Assembly: GCA_030052745.1 (NCBI GenBank)
Contig: JANBVO010000001.1
Location: 2,232,001-2,296,000 of the forward strand
DNA length: 64,000 bases
Source of the DNA: Pleurostoma richardsiae
Lineage: Eukaryota > Ascomycota > Sordariomycetes > Calosphaeriales > Pleurostomataceae
Direction of reading: 5' to 3'
Below, piece by piece: positions 1 to 9,970 of the stretch. The notes under the pieces were generated by a model, which worked only from the letters and a program-made list of their open reading frames with translations, searched no databases and had not been told where the DNA came from. The position numbers were made by a program, and so were the translations under genes. Position 1 is the first letter of the stretch. The number at the start of each line of letters is the position of its first letter.

Positions 1-3000
1 ACCAGGAGGAAGAACTAACAACCTTTGACTACCTGAGGCTCATTCAGCAGGTCCCTTACATGTACGCGACTTTCATTGTCGAGGCAATAAAGAGACGCGA
101 GTGGTATCAAAAAGTCAAAGCGGATTCTTCCACGCTTGCAAACGAAATGGCTCTCTTTCAGGACGAGGAGATCAAGCGACGGCGCAAGTGGCACAAGTCC
201 ATTGCTGGCGCTTATGGCCCAGATGTTCCTTCCGGTGAGAACAATGTCCCAGGCCTTGAGGTCAACCTGCTAGGTGAAGAGGAAGAGTGGCCGAGCATGA
301 CCAAGAAGGACTTGGAAGAGTTCATCGAGACTCTGCAGCGACAGAAGGCCGACCCCGAACTCGTCAGTGACATTGGAAAGCTGATATCGGAACTCACCAA
401 CCCTACCAAACAACAGTCAAAGCGCCTAAAGGCCTTCAAGAACGGTAGTATCCATGAAGCTGCCCTTGGAAGGAGCGGGCTGTTAATTCGAGGGGATGAC
501 GAGGTGCTTCGAGCGCTGCAGGAAGACAAAGGGAAGCTGGAGAACAAGCTCAAGACTGCGGAGAGCCGCGTCCGACGGCTCGAGGACTTGCTTCACCGGC
601 AAAGCCAAGCATCTCGGCCAACCCTGGGAAACCTCTTCCAGACGCCTAGTCAACAGCTATCTGAACGTAATGATTCTACCATTTCAGTGCGATCGCCGCG
701 TATTTCCGACGACCGGCGACAATCGTCAGACTCTACTGCGGCCGAGGGCTTGCTACAGCGGATCCAGCATCTCGAGGGGGAGCTTGCCACTGAAAGGGAA
801 CGCTCTGCTGTCTTCGAGAAGGAGTCGAACCACCGGGCCACACAGCAACAGGATCTGAAGGGACAGATGGAGGAAGCTAATTCGACCAAGAAGGATCTCC
901 TCGAGAATATGGAAGCTTTGAAAAAGGAGTTCATAGAGGAGAGGAAGTCTCTTGAGGATGAGATTAAGCGACTTCACGCCCGGCTGGAAGACACTGAAGA
1001 TGAGATCGAGCATTTTGGGGAGTCGAGGGAGAACGAGAAGGCGACATATGACGAGAAAGTGCACTTCCTGGAAGAAGAGGTCGAGAGGCTCGCCAAAGAG
1101 AGGAAGGATGAGATGCTCAAAACCCAGGGTCAAGTAGACTTTTTGAGAAACGAGTCCCGGCTACAGCGGGAGCGAGTCAACGCGCTTGAGAAGCAGCTGC
1201 AGGCTGCCCGAGAGGAGGCCAAGTCGATGGCCGATCAACTCGAGAAGGCGGACGAAGTCAGTGAGACACAACTGCGGACGCTCAGGGAACTCCACGGCCA
1301 ACTCTCTCCGAACGATGCTGTCCCAGACGACCTTGGCGATCTCGTCGACAGTGTGACTAGCAAGTCGGCCGATGTTCTATCCAAGATTCAGGATGCTGAA
1401 CGCGGTATGTCGCTGCTCAAAGCAGACCTGGACTTAGCACACAATACGGTTAAGGACCTCAAAGGTGAAGTTTCTGCCACGAAGAGCTCATTGTCTAGCG
1501 AGGAAACGGTTTCTTTGCGCCTGCGAGAGACTCTTGCCGAAGAGAGAGCAAAGGTATCCGCTCTCGAGGGAGAGTTGGCTGCTGGCCGTGAGCAGCTCAA
1601 GGAGCTCCGCGTCAAGATTGCTGATGGTGAAACCGGCTCCGAAACTCTTCGCAAGAAGCTCGAGGATGGAGAGAAGAAGATCACGGCGATGGCCGAGGAA
1701 CTGGCGACAAAGCAATCTCAAGTCGGTTCCCTGGAGGAGGAGCTTCGCCTCTGCAAAGACCGCCTTGGGGAGACCGAGGCTAGCATGGAATCCCTCACCG
1801 GTCGCTTTGAGGCGCGCACAGAACGTGCGAAAGATCTGACCCAACGGCTGTATTCCCAGAATGACCGCCTGTGTCGGTTGCTGGAAAGGCTAGGCTTCTC
1901 CGTTACTCGCCAGGGCAGCAACATGTCCATCCAGAAAGTACCTCGCTCGGAGCGCTCATCTCAGAATCCAAACGATTCCAGCGACCCTGGGTCCTCCATC
2001 CGTCGATCTGGCACATTGGGCCGAGCCCTCGCAGACAGTGCGGATCTCGAGCTCTTGTACTGGATGAATGCGTCGGACTCGGAGGCCGAAGCGGAGAAGT
2101 ACGACGCATACATGTCAGCGCTTGGCGGCTTCGACATGGATGCCTTTTCCGATACCATCTATCGCCGTGTCAAGGACATTGAGCACATGGCACGGAAGTT
2201 ACAACGCGACGCGCGTTCGTATCGTGAGAAGGCTCATGCACTCCAGAAGGAAGCACACGACAAGATCGCCTTCAGGAATTTCAAGGAGGGGGACTTGGCA
2301 CTCTTCTTGCCTACTAGGAATCAGACAACAGGGGCTTGGGCGGCTTTCAACATTGGCTTCCCACACTACTTTCTCCGCGAACAGGAGTCGCATAGGTTAC
2401 GCAACCGCGAGTGGCTCCTTGCCCGCATCGCCCGGGTCCAGGAGCGTGTGGTAGATCTGTCTAAGAGCCTGCATCACCAGCAGGTGCCTCCCGGTGGCAC
2501 CGCCGTTAGCGAGACGGACTCTCTGAACGACGAGGAAAATGACAACCCATTTGACCTCTCGGATGGCCTTCGGTGGTACCTGATAGACGCCCAGGAAGAC
2601 AAGGCCGGCGCCCCGTCGACGCCGGGACTAGCCAAGAGCACAGTTGCCGCTAACAATGTGGAGGCCGTAGCTGACATGCGTACGCACGCGCGCACGGGGT
2701 CCGGCAAGGGATTAGGTCTCGTTGGGCGGGGCCATCCCGGCATCGACGTCGCGAGTAAGAGTCTGTCTAAGAGTCTAGAGAGCCGCCGTTCGAGCACCAA
2801 CTCCAGGAAGGCGGTGCCGTTCGCTACCGGCGCAGGAGGCAGGGGCAGCGCGCTGGCGAGCGAGACAAACTCCCTCCGGGCAGCCGCGGCGGACACGCCC
2901 GTTCCGCCTACGAGTCCGACGATGCAGCACAATAGCCCGCCGAAGCCGCATGCACAGTCCGCAACACCTGGACCAGTAGGAGCCGGGGAACAGGGAAGCG

Positions 3001-3113
3001 CGGCGAGGCCCTCGCCCGAGGCTGCAGTAAATGGACAGCAGCGGCAAGGGCAGCAGCCGCCGGTCCAGACCCCCGAGGTGGGCAACGACATCGATTCCCT
3101 GCTGGGACCCTGA
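1..3113 (+). CDS. atg11: Autophagy scaffold protein Atg11, 5'-truncated by window edge
   Basis: Scaffold of selective autophagy: it links cargo receptors to the Atg1 kinase at the phagophore assembly site. The frame is open from base 3, before the first ATG at 60, so the N-terminus lies outside the window. Counting from that ATG, long coiled coils span about residues 150-650. The C-terminal claw domain follows, with EGDLALFLPTRN and AWAAFNIGFPHYFL near residues 735-775. This layout is typical of Atg11. The C-terminal 200 residues are low complexity. The frame stops at TGA 3111-3113, but a conserved-looking tail lies in the same frame further down (3183-3281), so the true end may be 3281 through a small intron; see findings. 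The next gene is convergent. Confidence 0.9.
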   Translation, partial: QEEELTTFDYLRLIQQVPYMYATFIVEAIKRREWYQKVKADSSTLANEMALFQDEEIKRRRKWHKSIAGAYGPDVPSGENNVPGLEVNLLGEEEEWPSMTKKDLEEFIETLQRQKADPELVSDIGKLISELTNPTKQQSKRLKAFKNGSIHEAALGRSGLLIRGDDEVLRALQEDKGKLENKLKTAESRVRRLEDLLHRQSQASRPTLGNLFQTPSQQLSERNDSTISVRSPRISDDRRQSSDSTAAEGLLQRIQHLEGELATERERSAVFEKESNHRATQQQDLKGQMEEANSTKKDLLENMEALKKEFIEERKSLEDEIKRLHARLEDTEDEIEHFGESRENEKATYDEKVHFLEEEVERLAKERKDEMLKTQGQVDFLRNESRLQRERVNALEKQLQAAREEAKSMADQLEKADEVSETQLRTLRELHGQLSPNDAVPDDLGDLVDSVTSKSADVLSKIQDAERGMSLLKADLDLAHNTVKDLKGEVSATKSSLSSEETVSLRLRETLAEERAKVSALEGELAAGREQLKELRVKIADGETGSETLRKKLEDGEKKITAMAEELATKQSQVGSLEEELRLCKDRLGETEASMESLTGRFEARTERAKDLTQRLYSQNDRLCRLLERLGFSVTRQGSNMSIQKVPRSERSSQNPNDSSDPGSSIRRSGTLGRALADSADLELLYWMNASDSEAEAEKYDAYMSALGGFDMDAFSDTIYRRVKDIEHMARKLQRDARSYREKAHALQKEAHDKIAFRNFKEGDLALFLPTRNQTTGAWAAFNIGFPHYFLREQESHRLRNREWLLARIARVQERVVDLSKSLHHQQVPPGGTAVSETDSLNDEENDNPFDLSDGLRWYLIDAQEDKAGAPSTPGLAKSTVAANNVEAVADMRTHARTGSGKGLGLVGRGHPGIDVASKSLSKSLESRRSSTNSRKAVPFATGAGGRGSALASETNSLRAAAADTPVPPTSPTMQHNSPPKPHAQSATPGPVGAGEQGSAARPSPEAAVNGQQRQGQQPPVQTPEVGNDIDSLLGP

Positions 3114-3182
3114 GAAAGCCGCGGTTCGCTGATGCGTGCATAGGGCCGCCGCCTCCCCAAGTCGCAGCTGCAGCGCGAAGTG

Positions 3183-3281
3183 AGCGCCGCGTCGGTCGAG
3201 AGCCCGTCCAAGAAGAGCGTGGTCTGGGACTCACTGTGGAGCCTGGACGTGAGCTACGAGGGCGGGCGGAAGGGGAAGTAG
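3183..3281 (+). CDS. atg11: Probable terminal exon segment of atg11
   Basis: In the frame of atg11, 70 nt beyond its apparent stop, the sequence encodes SAASVESPSKKSVVWDSLW followed by SLDVSYEGGRKGK and a TAG at 3279-3281. A tail ending in WDSLWSLD-x-SYE is, from memory, how many Pezizomycotina Atg11 proteins end. A 66-nt candidate intron 3078-3143 (GTGGGC donor, CTGAT branch-like site, TAG acceptor) is a multiple of three and removes both intervening stops, though it also removes the GNDIDSLLGP stretch. The exact junction is uncertain. Confidence 0.55.
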   Translation, partial: SAASVESPSKKSVVWDSLWSLDVSYEGGRKGK

Positions 3282-3748
3282 ACAACATAAAGCTTCGGAC
3301 GTTTCCATCATCCACGAGAGATTGCGCAGGGGTCGCTGTTAGTGTAACATTGGCGATGCGTTCTTCTCAAAGCGACACGGGTAGCATCGGCGCACCAGGG
3401 AAATACCAGGGAATAGATGTTAAGCCTTCATCATACGCTTCGGTCGTCATTGATCAGGGTAGAGGTTAGGTCATGGGTCTGGAGGTCTCTCGGGTTGTAC
3501 AGTAGCCGGGTAGCTTCCTAAGTCCGCCAGCATGACAGGATAAATACACATAGCTTTACAAGTTCCAACAGCCATCCATCCGAGCTGTGCGTTCCCAGAC
3601 TTGGGACGGCAGCCCTTTTCCGTCTCTTCGGGTGAATTACATGTACAGTTTGCTTCTCTCATCTCCGGTCGTACCGGCGGCAAGTCCCATCGAAAAAAAT
3701 CGCACCAGTTCCGTCCGAGCAGCAGCGCCACCACAGCCTTCGACGGTC
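3282..3748. other. Intergenic, convergent 3' ends
   Basis: This stretch lies between the end of atg11 and the end of the minus-strand bL9m gene. It should hold the 3' UTRs of both. I see no gene or repeat in it. Confidence 0.6.
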
Positions 3749-4886
3749 TCACTGCGCCGCCTCCGGCGCGCTCTCCTTCTCCGCGACGACCTCGACGACC
3801 TTGCGCACCGGCTCCATGGAGCCCACGCCGCCGGCCAGGATCTCCACCTCCCACCGGCCCAGCGCCTTGACCCTGTCGGCGCCGGCGTCCTCCAGCCCGA
3901 CGAACCGCACGTGCGCGCCGTCCAGGGTGATGCGGGCCGCCTCGGCGTCGCCGGAGCGCAGCAGCCGGTCGCGGATGAGGGCCGCGACGTCGTTGGCGGA
4001 CACGGAGCCGTAGATGGCCAGGGAGGCGGCGGGGTCGAGCGCCGCCGGGGTGGCGGCAGCGGCCTCCTCCGCGGGAGAGGAGGGCGAGGACTGCGCGGCG
4101 TCGGAGACGGTGGCCTGGGCGGCCAGGAGGGGAGAGCGCGGGGTGGAGGATGGGACGGCGGCGGGGGCGTGGATGAGTTTCCGGGTGAAGGTGAGGGTCT
4201 CGGGGAGGAGGGTCGCGAGGAGGGCGTGGGCGCGCTCGGGCTGTTTTTGCATCAATGTCTGTCAGCCATAGTGCCGCTAACGGAGGGATGGCAGATAGGA
4301 CAGAGTGAAGACAGTATCGAAGAATAGGGGCAAAGGGGAACTGTACCTCAACAGTAGGCTTCTTCTTCGCTGGCTCCGGCGCCTTGAGCACCGTCGCCTC
4401 CAGGGCGTCCTCGGCGGAGACGAAGGTGCCGAACAGGGGGTCGCGGGCGCCGATGGCGTCCTTGGTGAGGCCCAGCTCGGCGAAGCGCGCCGCCGTCATG
4501 TACTCGGCCTGCTTCTGGGGGAACCAGCTATTGCGCATGCGGCCGCGCTCGGTGCGGAAGATAGAGTCTGTTTGCCGTCTGTTATCAGCCCGAGGTCCAG
4601 CAAACATCCTGAGCTTAAAGCGGCTCCTGATCATGTATAGGAGACAGTCGGAGGGAGGGAAAAGAATATGAGAGGGTGCGCAGGGTAGGCAGGGCAGCGG
4701 CAACGTACTCTTCCGCCCGAACTTCGGGATATCCTCGAGCAGTCGCACGAGGACGCCCTGGTCGACGGGCCGGCCCTTGCTCTTGGCTCGCACCTGGGTG
4801 AGGCTGATTGGGGAGAGGGCCGTCCGCGCCAGGCGGCGGAGGCAAGTCATGCACGTCGGCATCTGGGCGACCAGGGGCGTCGCCAT
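3749..4886 (-). CDS. mrpl50: Mitochondrial large-subunit ribosomal protein bL9m
   Basis: Structural protein of the mitoribosome large subunit, homologous to bacterial L9 and yeast Mrpl50. Exons: 4709-4886, 4347-4567 and 3749-4258 (302 aa), phases 1 and 0, GT donors (GTACGT, GTACAG) and CAG acceptors. The N-terminus looks like a mitochondrial presequence (Arg-rich, LRRLARTALS). The L9 N-domain follows: VRLLEDIPKFGRK joined to NSIFRTERGRMRNSWFP, then AEYMTAARFAELGL. The C-terminal domain contains YGSVSANDVAALIRDRL, as in L9. The first ATG in frame is at 4886; an upstream GTG at 4892 is not needed. The middle section is long and Ala/Ser-rich. Its promoter is shared with the divergent 2EXR gene. 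Confidence 0.88.
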
Positions 4887-5669
4887 CGTCACGATTCGCC
4901 GCTGAGGGTGCGTCAGATGGGGGCTCCTGCTGTGACAGACGGTCTGTTTTCTGGGAGCTTGACCGGGTTGTCAATTTTTCGGGGCAGCTCACTATCACCT
5001 TTCGGTGATTGGCCAATCGGAACGATGCCTGCCCGGTAGCTCGGCGTCTTGTCGAGTGGAACTTGTACCTGGACCAAACGACGAGCAACTGCACCTCATC
5101 CGGCTTCGTTCGGGATTGTGCCAGGGACCTACTACTATGGAGATAGTCGGCAGGTCACGTAGCTTTCGGATTGCAGATTGCAGGCAGAACTCAAAAATAC
5201 CACTGGCCCTGATCTCTTTCTCATTGCGTAATTGGGAGCAGCTGCCTGAGACCTGCTGAGGGTCGACCAAGGTCACTACGAACTCAAAACGTGACCTTGG
5301 TCCGTTACCTGCTCCTCGCCGCCCGCATACCAGCTTGCTTCAGTATTTAAAGAGACCTAGCGGATGCTTCTCATCGTATCTTACCTACTTAACATAATCA
5401 GCTCTCAACATTCAAATCTCTGACTCACCGGCTATCGCCTGCAGACGTTACCGCTTTCATCCCCGACGGTACACACCGCGCACTGGAGCCAACACAAGGC
5501 ACCCATCGCAAGCAAAACATCACAGCCACAGCATTAGCAGCACAGTTCTTGGTCGGATCCTTTCAGAGCTGTCCTGAAAACATTGTGTACATTGAAGTGC
5601 GCTGAATCTTGTCAGCGTCTCGAGGCCAAGACTCACGCCCCTCACGTCGAGGCGCCGACATTTCCAACA
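4887..5669. promoter_or_regulatory. Divergent promoter region between bL9m and 2EXR gene
   Basis: A 783-nt spacer between two divergent starts. It holds a perfect 12-bp inverted repeat (5265-5276 and 5291-5302) and, about 40 bp further on, a TATA-like TATTTAAA at 5344-5351, some 320 bp before the 2EXR ATG. No gene is visible. An in-frame TTG at 5583 extends the 2EXR reading frame but is an unlikely start. Confidence 0.45.
5265..5302. repeat. Perfect 12-bp inverted repeat, 14-nt spacer
   Basis: Arms GACCAAGGTCAC (5265-5276) and GTGACCTTGGTC (5291-5302) are exact reverse complements. The repeat sits upstream of the TATA-like box of the 2EXR gene. It could bind a dimeric regulator or form a hairpin; which one is inference. 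Confidence 0.6.
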
Positions 5670-6674
5670 ATGAACCTCTGCGATTTGCCGAAGGAGCTAA
5701 GAGATATTATCTGGGGTTTCGTCGTCAGGAGTGGGCGTCCGGGAGTCCACTTTTTCAGCCTTTCGTGCGGACGCTTCAAATCCTATGATAGTCCTGTCAA
5801 TCCGCGGGATGAGTGCAGGGTGTTCGGCGTGAAATACACGTCAGAAGACGACACTAGTCTAGACCTAGTTTCAGCCCCTATCGGCCACTCCGGAACGACA
5901 CAAGCTTCGTGGACAAGGAATAACTCTTCTACCTATCTCTCACACGGCGCCTTATGGACGACGTGCCGAGAATCACGAGAAGTCATAGCATCGGCGTACA
6001 GAAAGAGAAGATACCATACTTCTCCTCAGAACTACGATTCCAGAGATCATACTAGGAATAAGCACGACGGCAGGAGCGGCTTCTTTCTCAACGACCAAAA
6101 CGAGGTACAATATTTCACTGTCCTAAGGCATGATCTTGTCTGTTTCCGAGTATTCGATTTCAAGTTTCTTTATCTCGATGGAACCACTACACCACTGGCA
6201 CAGTCCAAGAAGGCGTGGAATGGCGATCAAGGGGCGGAACACGTAGCGGTGGAATTTGACCCGAGTTGGAGGGTACCTCAATCCCAAAATTTTCCTCGTC
6301 GGAACTCATATCCTCGGACCGCCGAAACTACGTTGGCTTCTATGAAGCTACATTTTACTGATCTATGGCTTATCGACTATCGAATTAAAAGATTATCTGT
6401 TTCGGGTAAACAAAGCTCTAGAGTTCAGGATGATCGTATGGGTTTCTACGGTACGGGCTTCCGACTTAGAGAGGTTTACCACGAGGACGATGAATGGGAA
6501 TTCCGGAACGGACCGTCAACATCAAATGGAATGGGTATCTTCGACTTCATCGACGAAATAGAAGAAGAGGCTTTTCCAGTTTGGGAGCGTGAACAGACTG
6601 ACTGTGAAAGTGAGGGTGAAGAGAGAGAGCCCGACTTCGCCCGTATTCGAGTCTTGGCTTATCAGATGGAATAG
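5670..6674 (+). CDS. 2EXR domain-containing protein
   Basis: Single-exon protein of 334 aa from the ATG at 5670, the only in-frame ATG before the domain. The N-terminus MNLCDLPKELRDIIWGFVVR matches the 2EXR signature (LP-x-ELR-x-x-IW), a module common in large lineage-specific fungal families of unknown function. The middle holds a conserved-looking GALWTTCRESREVI segment, also typical of 2EXR proteins, in which a CRESR motif follows the first strands. The C-terminal 60 residues are acidic (DEIEEEAFPVWE and ESEGEEREPD). No signal peptide or membrane segment is visible. The role is unknown; the family call rests on the N-terminal motif and CRESREV. Confidence 0.8.
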   Translation: MNLCDLPKELRDIIWGFVVRSGRPGVHFFSLSCGRFKSYDSPVNPRDECRVFGVKYTSEDDTSLDLVSAPIGHSGTTQASWTRNNSSTYLSHGALWTTCRESREVIASAYRKRRYHTSPQNYDSRDHTRNKHDGRSGFFLNDQNEVQYFTVLRHDLVCFRVFDFKFLYLDGTTTPLAQSKKAWNGDQGAEHVAVEFDPSWRVPQSQNFPRRNSYPRTAETTLASMKLHFTDLWLIDYRIKRLSVSGKQSSRVQDDRMGFYGTGFRLREVYHEDDEWEFRNGPSTSNGMGIFDFIDEIEEEAFPVWEREQTDCESEGEEREPDFARIRVLAYQME

Positions 6675-7046
6675 TGCAGCTTAACTTATTCCTAGACGCC
6701 ACCTTCTAGTCAGTCACGAGATCTGTAGTACAACGGTGGTTGCTGCTTAAACGATCAGGCATCCTTGTACGATGAATTCTGGCCTGGTCGACCGACATAT
6801 TTTTCTTTGAACCTTTCCTACTAGATAGACATATGTGAGCTACTGTTCCCACACTCGTACGTCCCCTCGGGAGCTTGCAACATGTTCTTTAGATTGCATT
6901 CCGTAAAGCGGCTGTAAGGTCCAACCCAGAGAAAAACAGACGTTCTCCTCCTAGACTTCTGCACCGTTTCACACAATCCTGTGAATCTAGGAGAGGAGGG
7001 AAAGGCTCAAAGCGGCCTCGGCGCTTCGGGACCCGCGGGGCAAGGA
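6675..7046. other. Intergenic, convergent 3' ends
   Basis: Spacer between the end of the 2EXR gene (+) and the end of the methyltransferase gene (-). It probably contains both 3' UTRs. I see nothing else in it. Confidence 0.6.
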
Positions 7047-8748
7047 CTATGACTTCTCGGGCTTGCGTCCATAGACGTAGCGCAGATTGAAATAACCATG
7101 GATCTGCTTGTTCTTCAGAACCTTCCGCATGCTCATGAGGAAGACTTGGTACTCCTCCTTTGGCCATCCCATTATATTGTGCCACATCAGAAGTGTATAT
7201 CCTGAGGCGAGCGTCAGCATCGAGGAGAAGGCTACAGAGTGCCTCGACCCAGCGCGACCCATTTGAATTTTGTTTGAAGCCACTAACCTTCAATGTCGTT
7301 CTCTATCGTTAACTTGGTGTACTGCCCGACCTCGCTGATCTTAGGCTCCTGGGGCCACCCGCCAATCGGGATCTAGTTGCGCAACGTCAGTCACGCGAAG
7401 TGTCCATACGAGGAGCAAAGAGAGAGGACGGATCAAGGCTATGCTTGCCTTGTAGTTGACTTCCTGGACGTCGACAAACCCGGCTGCCTTCATCCCTTTG
7501 GTCTGCAGGCCTTCCGCGACGACGCAAAAGCTGCGCCCAAACTTCTTGCCGCCCTCGACGTACAGCGCATTCCAACTCTCGATGCCAGTGTTGGCATCGG
7601 TGGTGCCGTCATCGCTACAGATGACCGGGTCGCACTCGCACGACTCAACCCAGCCGCCAGGCGTGCAGGCACGGTAGGCCTCGCTGTACAGAGCGTCCCA
7701 GTCGGCGATGGCGCCGAAGAGGTACCGCACGTGCACGAAGTCGAAGGTGCCGTCCGGGAAGCTCCACGGCGCGGTCGCGTCCTCGAGCTCGAACTTGAGG
7801 TTCGGCGGCACCCAGCTCGGCTGTATGGGCGACAGGTCAGTGCCGATGACCTCGGCGTTCGGGAACTCGTCCGCAAAGTCACTGTAGATCTCTGTGTGAG
7901 TGGGGCCTGAATTCGATTACACTGAGGTGGTGTCTCCTTACATTGCCCATATCCCTAGAATTGTGTCAGTTAAGTCGACCGGAGTGAGGTTCCCTCCTGA
8001 CGGTACTCACCTGTTCCAGTACCCACGTCAAGGACTTTCTTCACCGAAATATTAGTACAAGGTTGTCGTGATGAAGGGATGGAAGTGGCTCGACCTTCAC
8101 ATCATCCTTAATAGGCGCAAGACACAGCTTCCCACCGAGGAGGAGAGTTAGGTAGTGATGTCTTATTGTTAAGCATTAGCGCGTCGCAGCTTCTGGCTAA
8201 GTACCTATTTGTCCGTGGTTCACTTACGTGATATCAACTGATTCGCTCTGCTTATCGTCGTTCGGGGTGAAATACTCAGTGTCCTGTCTCTCGCTGTGAA
8301 AAGTGCGGCCCTGGATGGTCCGGTAGTTGAGGATGTCGGATGATACAGACGCAGTTGAGCTGACACTGTGCAGGCAGGGCGCGTTTCAGTATAATATCGT
8401 GAATTTATCATCTGCAAGAGCACTTGCTCATCTTCACCGAGGGCCGAGTCGTTGTCCTCAATGTCCTCGCCCTATAGATATATCAGTGGTTGAGATAGAT
8501 GAATGGACTGCCAACCGTAGAGCTGTTGGCACTTAACGCCATCACCGGCTGGAACGGTCGAGGCGACGAGGTAAATCACATCCCATGCTCACCTCGGGCA
8601 ATACAGCAGGAATAAGCTCCGCCTGGGGGACTGGAGGAGCTGATAGCGCTGCCGCGGGCGGATTCGGACTACTACTGGTGGCAGCTGCCTGTGGGCCAGA
8701 CGCTTCAGCCATTGTTGCGGGTCTACCGAAGGGTCTGAGCGGTGGCAT
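7047..8748 (-). CDS. LaeA-like SAM-dependent methyltransferase, nine exons
   Basis: Class I methyltransferase of the fungal LaeA/velvet-associated family, which includes regulators of secondary metabolism; this paralogue's target is unknown. Exons: 8593-8748, 8428-8471, 8228-8365, 8095-8161, 8011-8038, 7942-7954, 7449-7881, 7288-7372 and 7047-7201, giving 372 aa with all phases consistent. The N-terminal 50 residues are Ala/Pro-rich. [14 protein letters not shown] comes next, as in family members. Motif I is [20 protein letters not shown] (about 136-155), followed by [25 protein letters not shown] and YKIPIGGWP. Two introns begin with GC rather than GT (donors at 8427 and 7448), and exon 6 is only 13 nt. 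A second ATG (codon 13, at 8712) is an alternative start. Confidence 0.85.
7942..7954 (-). other. 13-nt micro-exon of the methyltransferase gene
   Basis: The 13 bases encode the centre of the SAM-binding loop: with one base from each neighbour they give G-I-W-A-I of GTGTGIWAID. They are flanked by TAG on the 5' side and GTAAGG on the 3' side. Without this exon motif I is broken, so its inclusion is strongly supported by the protein. Confidence 0.8.
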
Positions 8749-9970
8749 TGCCTGTTGACCTTGCGAAGGAAACGGTGATGTTCGTAGGACTTGCGCTGAG
8801 AAGTTCAGGTGTTCAGGCTGCAGAATGCGGGGGACAAAGAGAAAATGAACACGAAAATGAATGGGAATTGTCGACTTGCCTGGTCTGATACACGACGTGG
8901 GGGGTTCTCTGGTATCTCACTGTCCCTCACAACGGTCTCCCAGAGTAGGATTCGGGGTGGGGGGGGTTATCAACCCCATTCAGTTGCGTTTGATCCTAGT
9001 CGATGTTGACTTGCTCGTTCAAGGAAAAGGTGCCGAGGCACCAGAATGCATGAACGAACTTCTGAGTTGTGACCAAATCTGCATGCGCTGCCACCGGCAC
9101 GGTGGGCCGTGGCAGTAAGCGATTGGCAAGACTCCTGCAAGTTTGCAAGCTGACAAAGTCTAGAGAATACTTCTTCAACTGAGTTGCAGGCAATTTTCTG
9201 TATATTTGGCAGGTGTGGCCTTGAGTTTCGCGCAATTGTCGGAACTCGAGTACTGAATCGAATAGTGTGCGCGTGCATGTGTGTAGCGTTCCCGTAACGT
9301 TGGCCAGAACCGAGTGTTTGACGGTTTCACTTCTCGAGTGTCGTCACCTCTGAGGCTGTGTTTAATGCTGCAAAGTGACATAGCTGAAACCAGCCTCTTC
9401 GTGTTGATCAGTCCTCCTTTGTGGGCGGATTATGTTGGTTATGGCTGCTACCTTGCCACAGGCTCGGTTTCTCTTCCTGGACAGGATGGGACCTCTAGTC
9501 CCAGAGAAGCACATTGGCCACGCGACACAACCGTTGCGGTTTGAGGATGAGTGACACCTGTTAAGAAGACCTGAGGTAATACACTATGCTGGTCTAAAGT
9601 CGTGTGGATGGCTTGTAGAAATAGCCTGGTCTGACTATTATAGGCTGGCCTTCTGGCACCTTATAAAGTTTGTGAGGCCTAGTTGCAACTTGTCCTTACC
9701 TGTTTGTCCTGCAGGAATCCATAATGTGATCTCGGACTTGTCACTTATTTATTTTGCTGCCACGTCTTGGCCCGAGGACGCTTCCACCTTCCCTAAGCTG
9801 AGCTTGATTCCTACACCAACCCCGGAAGAAGATTGCTTTTGCAAGCTAATTTGATGTTACATACGACCAGAGCACTGGTCCTCATCTGTACTAATGACCT
9901 TTCCGCTTGATAATGACCAGGTGAACTGCAATGATACCAATGAACGTTTACAGAAGACATAAATTTCCTA
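8749..9970. other. Intergenic, no gene seen
   Basis: A 1.2-kb spacer between the methyltransferase start and the 3' end of the Clr5 gene. Only short chance frames are present. It includes a short poly-G run near 8957-8966. The right-hand 150 bases may be the 3' UTR of the Clr5 gene. Confidence 0.5.

Noticed and set aside
2474-3211. 245-codon open frame antisense to the 3' part of atg11
   Set aside because: It mirrors G+C-rich codons of a clearly coding plus strand and has no family features.
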